A stretch of DNA of 11,253 bases from Parachlorella kessleri. Taxonomy: Eukaryota > Chlorophyta > Trebouxiophyceae > Chlorellales > Chlorellaceae. The notes below the pieces were generated by a model that saw nothing but the letters and a program-made list of their open reading frames with translations, ran no database searches and was not told the origin of the DNA. The position numbers and the translations under genes were made by a program. Positions 8,144 to 11,253 of the stretch are shown one piece after another. The DNA is taken from assembly GCA_001598975.1 (NCBI GenBank), contig BBXU01003188.1:1-11253 (forward strand). The letters are read 5' to 3'. Numbering within the stretch: position 1 is the stretch's first letter; each line of letters opens with the position of its first letter.

Positions 8144-8148
8144 TGTAA
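8144..8148 (+). terminator. Candidate polyadenylation signal TGTAA for IDH
   Basis: TGTAA is the usual poly(A) signal in Chlamydomonas and relatives. It lies about 440 nt after the IDH stop, which would give a plausible 3' UTR. Another TGTAA at 8700-8704 is an alternative. The choice needs transcript ends. Confidence 0.4.
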
Positions 8149-8229
8149 GGGTGGCTGGCAGGAAGCGGCTACAGCCTTAGACTCCCCCTGTTGAAGCGGG
8201 CGGAGGAGGCGGTGGCATGTGTGACGAAA

Positions 8230-8255
8230 CAGCCCCCGGGGCATAGCGGGGGCTG
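8230..8255. other. 9-bp GC-rich hairpin
   Basis: CAGCCCCCG at 8230-8238 is the perfect reverse complement of 8247-8255, with an 8-nt loop. It lies downstream of IDH. A role in 3'-end structure is possible but unproven. Confidence 0.6.
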
Positions 8256-8384
8256 AGCCTTGTGTTCCTTTGGGCCTGTGCCCCTTGGGTGGTGGGAGGC
8301 GGCCGGGTGTGTTTGTTGTTGATATGTTAGTGACACCCACACGAGTGCACGCGGAAATGATATTGCTGCTAAGGTTGCGCTCCC

Positions 8385-8417
8385 TGCTGCCCCGCTGGCG
8401 CCAGCGGGGCGGCAGCA
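8385..8417. other. 20-bp perfect palindrome with extended arms
   Basis: Bases 8390-8409 form an exact 20-bp palindrome centred on GGCGCC. The flanking tgctg and cagca extend it by five pairs after a 3-nt bulge. It lies between IDH and VDAC, about 0.7 kb from each gene. Confidence 0.85.
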
Positions 8418-9104
8418 CCGCCCTGCACGGTAGCGTTGTTTGTTGCTCCTCTGTCGTTCCCTGACAATGCAATGTACAAAACCCCCTTTGGCCGCTGAGC
8501 TGCCGGCAGCTTATGAACCCCAACATCTGGTCACCTTGGTCGCCTTGCGTTTAACTCTTGTTGTATCGGGGGCGCTGCCTTGTCTCTTGCTCCTGTATAT
8601 GTGTACCGTTGGAACCCTGATGCGGGCCTTCCCGCAACATATGCCTATGTGACGCTTCACCTCGGCCTGGTACTTTACCCCGCTGCTGCTGTCTTTCTTT
8701 GTAAACCTTGTGTGCAACCCATAAGACTACTGGGGAGGCGTAAGCTCGCGGAAGCAGGCGATCCAACCTGGCTCTTGTGATTTCCTTGCCAGATGACTGA
8801 CAAGTGATCTGAATAGTGCGCCCGCCCACCCTTGCTCCAGACTGCCCCTGCGCAGTTCAGCAAAGTAAGGACAATTGAATGGCCACATGATGGAGGAAAG
8901 GGATTCCTTAGATGCTGAGTCACCTGATCTGAGGGCAGTCCCCGTGCTCTCCCGCGCCTGACAGGTTGAGTAAGTGTTCCGATTCTAGGAACCCACCTGA
9001 TCGCCATCTATTCCTCTGCATTTTCAGGAAAAACGCCTTTGCCAGGCTCGGTTGGAACACACCCCATCACTCGGCCCCCGCCTCTGCTGCCAGCACAGAG
9101 CATC

Positions 9105-10991
9105 ATGGCTGCGAAGGTCCCCGCTTTCACCGATCTTGGGGCGACCGCCAAGGGTGAGTGGCAATCTGGCCACCCCGGAACGTCGCCTTGCCAAGGAGGC
9201 TGCGGTTTCGGGATCGCTACCACCGCCAGGGTTGCACAGTCAGCCCTGGCCCTCCAGGATGCAGTGCCGCTTCGCTTGGAAGCTCATCCGCCAATTGAGA
9301 GGGGGCTCCCTTAGGGTTGTGCTGCGCCTGGCGGAATGCCCGCTTCATGATCTTTCCCAAACCGGGCTGCAAGTGGTTGGCAGACAGTATGTTTGTCCTA
9401 GGCATTTTGTGACCTATGAGTGCTACATGGTTGTGAGGCTGTTATTGGCAATATAGGTGTCACACAGACGGGGCTGGCACGTTTGCCCCCCTCTTGGCGT
9501 GTGCAGGTCCCGGAAGTGCCTGACCGTTCTGTCGCTGGTTGGCATTTCACCATACACAGCCTGCACGCCAGACAGAGAACTAGGGTTGGCTTTCAAATAG
9601 ATTCAGAGTGCAGGGGTTGTAACAGGGTGGGCTGTCTTGCGGTGTCCAGTGTGCACTGCACTGCCTTGCTGGCTGACACGTTCTCCCATACCTATCTGCA
9701 GAGGTGCTGTATGGCGCCCGGGGCACTGGCGTCTTCCAGTTCAACAAGGTGGTGGGAGTGTCGTCAACAACAGCTGACGGCGTGGTGAGCTGCTGGGGGG
9801 GTGCGACAGGCTGCGGTGGACTGGGCGTGTAGCCAAGCAAGAGTGGGGAGGTGTGGGGTGCTGGGGGTCTTACAGGCTGCGGTGCCCAACCAGGACGCGC
9901 ATGTAGCCACGGGTGGGGAGGTGTGGGGTGCAGCAGGCGGCGGTGTCCAGGATTGCGCGTATCGCATGTAGTCAAGGGTGGGGAGGTATGGGGTGCTGGG
10001 CCCCTGCCTGGCTCCAACGGAGTGTAAAGTCCTATCAGCCCACCGAGGGTGAACATGGATGTGCGCGGCATGTGGAGCGCAGCGCTTACTTTGAACACAC
10101 CTATGATGTGGGCCTGCAAGCCAGTGGCTGGCTGCACAGGCTGGTGAGCCGGCTGCGCCCGCCCCCCCGGCTGACCCCCAGCTGCGGCAAGTTCATTTAA
10201 TGGGTCATGCTTTTACCATAAGTTTTGTCATTTTTGAAGCGCTGGTTCAGTGATCCATGCTTGTGTGTCGTGGTGTGCGGTGCAGACGTTTGCGGTCACC
10301 GCCCTCCAGCGCGACAACGCCCTGGACATGGCTCTGAAGACCACCTACACCGCCCCCAAGTACTCCCTCATAGGCACCATCAGCCAAGCCGGCAAGGTAG
10401 GTGGGCCTCAGCGCGTGGCGGTTTGTATTCGAGGCACCTCGGCGTGTGTGTATGGCACCTCGGCGGAGCTGACACTGCTGTTACACACATGGCCTTCTCC
10501 TTCCTCCGTTGAAGTCCAGCGTCGTTAGCCTCCGGCAGGGTGGCGTGGTGGTAGGTGAAGAGTGAGGGAGGTCAATCCCGGGCCTTACCAAGTGGGTGGG
10601 CGGGGGTGCAGCCAGTGCCTTTTGGAGCGTCATAGGTTGGCTGCAGGGGCGCGGGCCTGACAAGCACCCCGCCTGCTGCTGAGTTGCATTCTGGGCGAAA
10701 TGTCGGCGGCCGCCTAGCCTGCAGTTGCAGCACAGGCTAGGTCCAGCAGCTGTGACCCTCCGAGGCCGGAAGTGAGGATGTTGTGACCCTCCGAGGCCGG
10801 AAGTGAGGTTGTTGTTCCTTGTGGGGCATGCAGCCTGCAAGGTGCAAAAGCACTGTTTCGGGAGCGCGGCTGACCTGCTGCGCTGTGCTGTGCTGTGCGT
10901 GCAGCTGGGCCTTGCAGCCACATACAAGGAGCTAGCTCCCGGCCTCACCCTGGGGCTGTCGGGCACCCTCCCGGATCTGGACTCGGCTAAC
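9105..10991 (+). CDS. VDAC: Mitochondrial outer-membrane porin (VDAC), 5' part
   Basis: VDAC is the beta-barrel channel through which ATP, ADP and other metabolites cross the mitochondrial outer membrane. Exons 9105-9153, 9702-9784, 10286-10396 and 10905-10991 join in frame, giving 110 residues. The start MAAKVPAFTDLGATAKEVLY has the amphipathic N-terminal helix pattern of VDACs (…Y/FTDLGK.AKDLLY). Next come FQFNKVVGVSSTTADGVTF, KTTYTAPKYSLIGTI and YKELAPGLTLGLSGTLPD; the last matches the typical APGL…..LPD segment of eukaryotic porins. A full VDAC has about 275-285 residues, so more than half lies beyond the right edge. The ATG at 9105 is the natural start, in a catcATGG context. Introns 2 and 3 contain short tandem duplications. 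The family call is strong; which paralogue it is cannot be told. Confidence 0.88.
9807..10005. repeat. Degenerate tandem repeat (~61-72 bp, three units) in VDAC intron 2
   Basis: Units start at 9807, 9873 and 9934 with caggctgcggtg-like words. Each contains a catgtagcca-like word and a gtggggaggtgtggggtgc block. The units differ by small indels and substitutions. The array starts about 20 nt after the exon 2 donor, and a partial unit reaches into the donor region. Confidence 0.8.
10751..10812. repeat. 31-bp tandem duplication in VDAC intron 3
   Basis: Units 10751-10781 and 10782-10812 differ at one base (a/t). This is a recent-looking duplication inside the intron, about 90 nt before the exon 4 acceptor. 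Confidence 0.93.
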
Positions 10992-11002
10992 GTGAGTAGA
11001 AA

Positions 11003-11076
11003 TGTGCTTATTGACGCAGCTGGCACCCGCCACACTGATGTCTGAGCCCTTCCTGTCACATGCATTTCCATCTGAA
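11003..11076. repeat. Dispersed 74-bp repeat, copy 2
   Basis: This is the direct-orientation partner of 2054-2127, nearly 9 kb away, starting 11 nt after the VDAC exon 4 donor. The two copies share the whole segment with a few substitutions; flanking bases do not match. Confidence 0.85.
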
Positions 11077-11113
11077 GACGAGTGGTGATGCCATGGCAGC
11101 GGGCATGTCTCAG

Positions 11114-11164
11114 GGTGACACGGAGGCGGAGTTGCGGGTGGCAGAGGGGGCCTGCGGGGCATCC
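11114..11164 (+). CDS. Candidate VDAC exon 5
   Basis: This is a 51-nt open segment between cag and gtgcgt that keeps phase 0 with exon 4. It reads GDTEAELRVAEGACGAS, which resembles loosely the (K)VELQYLHEYAGVCTS strand that follows the LPD segment in plant VDACs. The similarity is weak, and intron 4 would be 122 nt. The true next exon could instead lie beyond the edge. Confidence 0.4.
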
Positions 11165-11242
11165 GTGCGTATGCTGCAACCAGTGCCTGTCTCCCCTGCT
11201 GGAGAGTCGCCAGCCCCCACCTACCTGCACATTATGTTACGA

Positions 11243-11253
11243 CCCCCCCCCCC
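11243..11253. repeat. Poly-C run at right edge
   Basis: At least 11 consecutive C run into the window end. The run may be longer and its length uncertain. Confidence 0.8.

Larger units (their letters stand above)
7709..9104. other. IDH 3' flank and VDAC 5' flank, no gene recognised
   Basis: The region contains the IDH 3' UTR, a possible polyadenylation signal, two GC-rich hairpins, (GGCT)n-like and GGCGGGCGGGC repeats, and presumably the VDAC promoter near its right end. The long minus-strand open frame at 7855-8526 is Pro/Arg/Ala-rich and looks like nothing known; its openness follows from base composition. Confidence 0.6.

Noticed and set aside
7855..8526. 223-codon minus-strand open frame, Pro/Arg/Ala-rich
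   Set aside because: The composition reflects GC-rich repeats (8008-8040 and hairpins); no domain or start context is recognisable.
10481..11230. 249-codon minus-strand open frame
   Set aside because: It runs antisense through VDAC exon 4, the 31-bp duplication and the dispersed repeat; there is no family resemblance.

Overview
The window is nuclear DNA from a eukaryote, most likely a chlorophycean green alga (Chlamydomonas/Haematococcus-like; the genus is a guess). Three intron-rich genes have canonical gt...ag introns, mostly with (t)gcag acceptors. Exons prefer G/C at third codon positions, and introns are full of CA/GT runs, poly-C/poly-G runs and tandem repeats. The cytochrome c and the NAD-isocitrate dehydrogenase both look plant/green-algal. 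No bacterial operon, CRISPR array, rRNA or convincing tRNA was seen.

Layout. (1) Positions 1-1258, minus strand: cytochrome c, with four exons in the window and the last part of the gene beyond base 1. (2) Positions 1259-2842: a 1.6 kb region between divergent genes, with no recognisable gene and one copy of a 74-bp dispersed repeat. (3) Positions 2843-7708, plus strand: a complete nine-exon gene for the catalytic subunit of mitochondrial NAD-dependent isocitrate dehydrogenase (359 residues). (4) Positions 7709-9104: the IDH 3' flank and VDAC 5' flank, with GC-rich hairpins and short repeats. (5) Positions 9105 to the right edge, plus strand: the 5' part of a mitochondrial porin (VDAC) gene, with four solid exons and one candidate fifth exon.

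All three products serve mitochondrial energy metabolism: NADH production in the TCA cycle, electron carriage between complexes III and IV, and metabolite passage through the outer membrane. Three such nuclear genes side by side, two of them divergent, is notable, although chance cannot be excluded.

The most unusual signal is inside the IDH introns. Several introns carry tandemly duplicated pieces of the neighbouring exon: a three-unit array leading into exon 5, a fragment of the start of exon 6, a near-perfect copy of the first 56 bases of exon 8 with an intact acceptor, and a copy of the last 44 bases of exon 8 with an intact donor. Intron 2 also holds five identical 53-bp units, each with a strong G-quadruplex pattern. 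Using the duplicated splice sites would bring in premature stops, so these are either decaying debris or poison splice choices.
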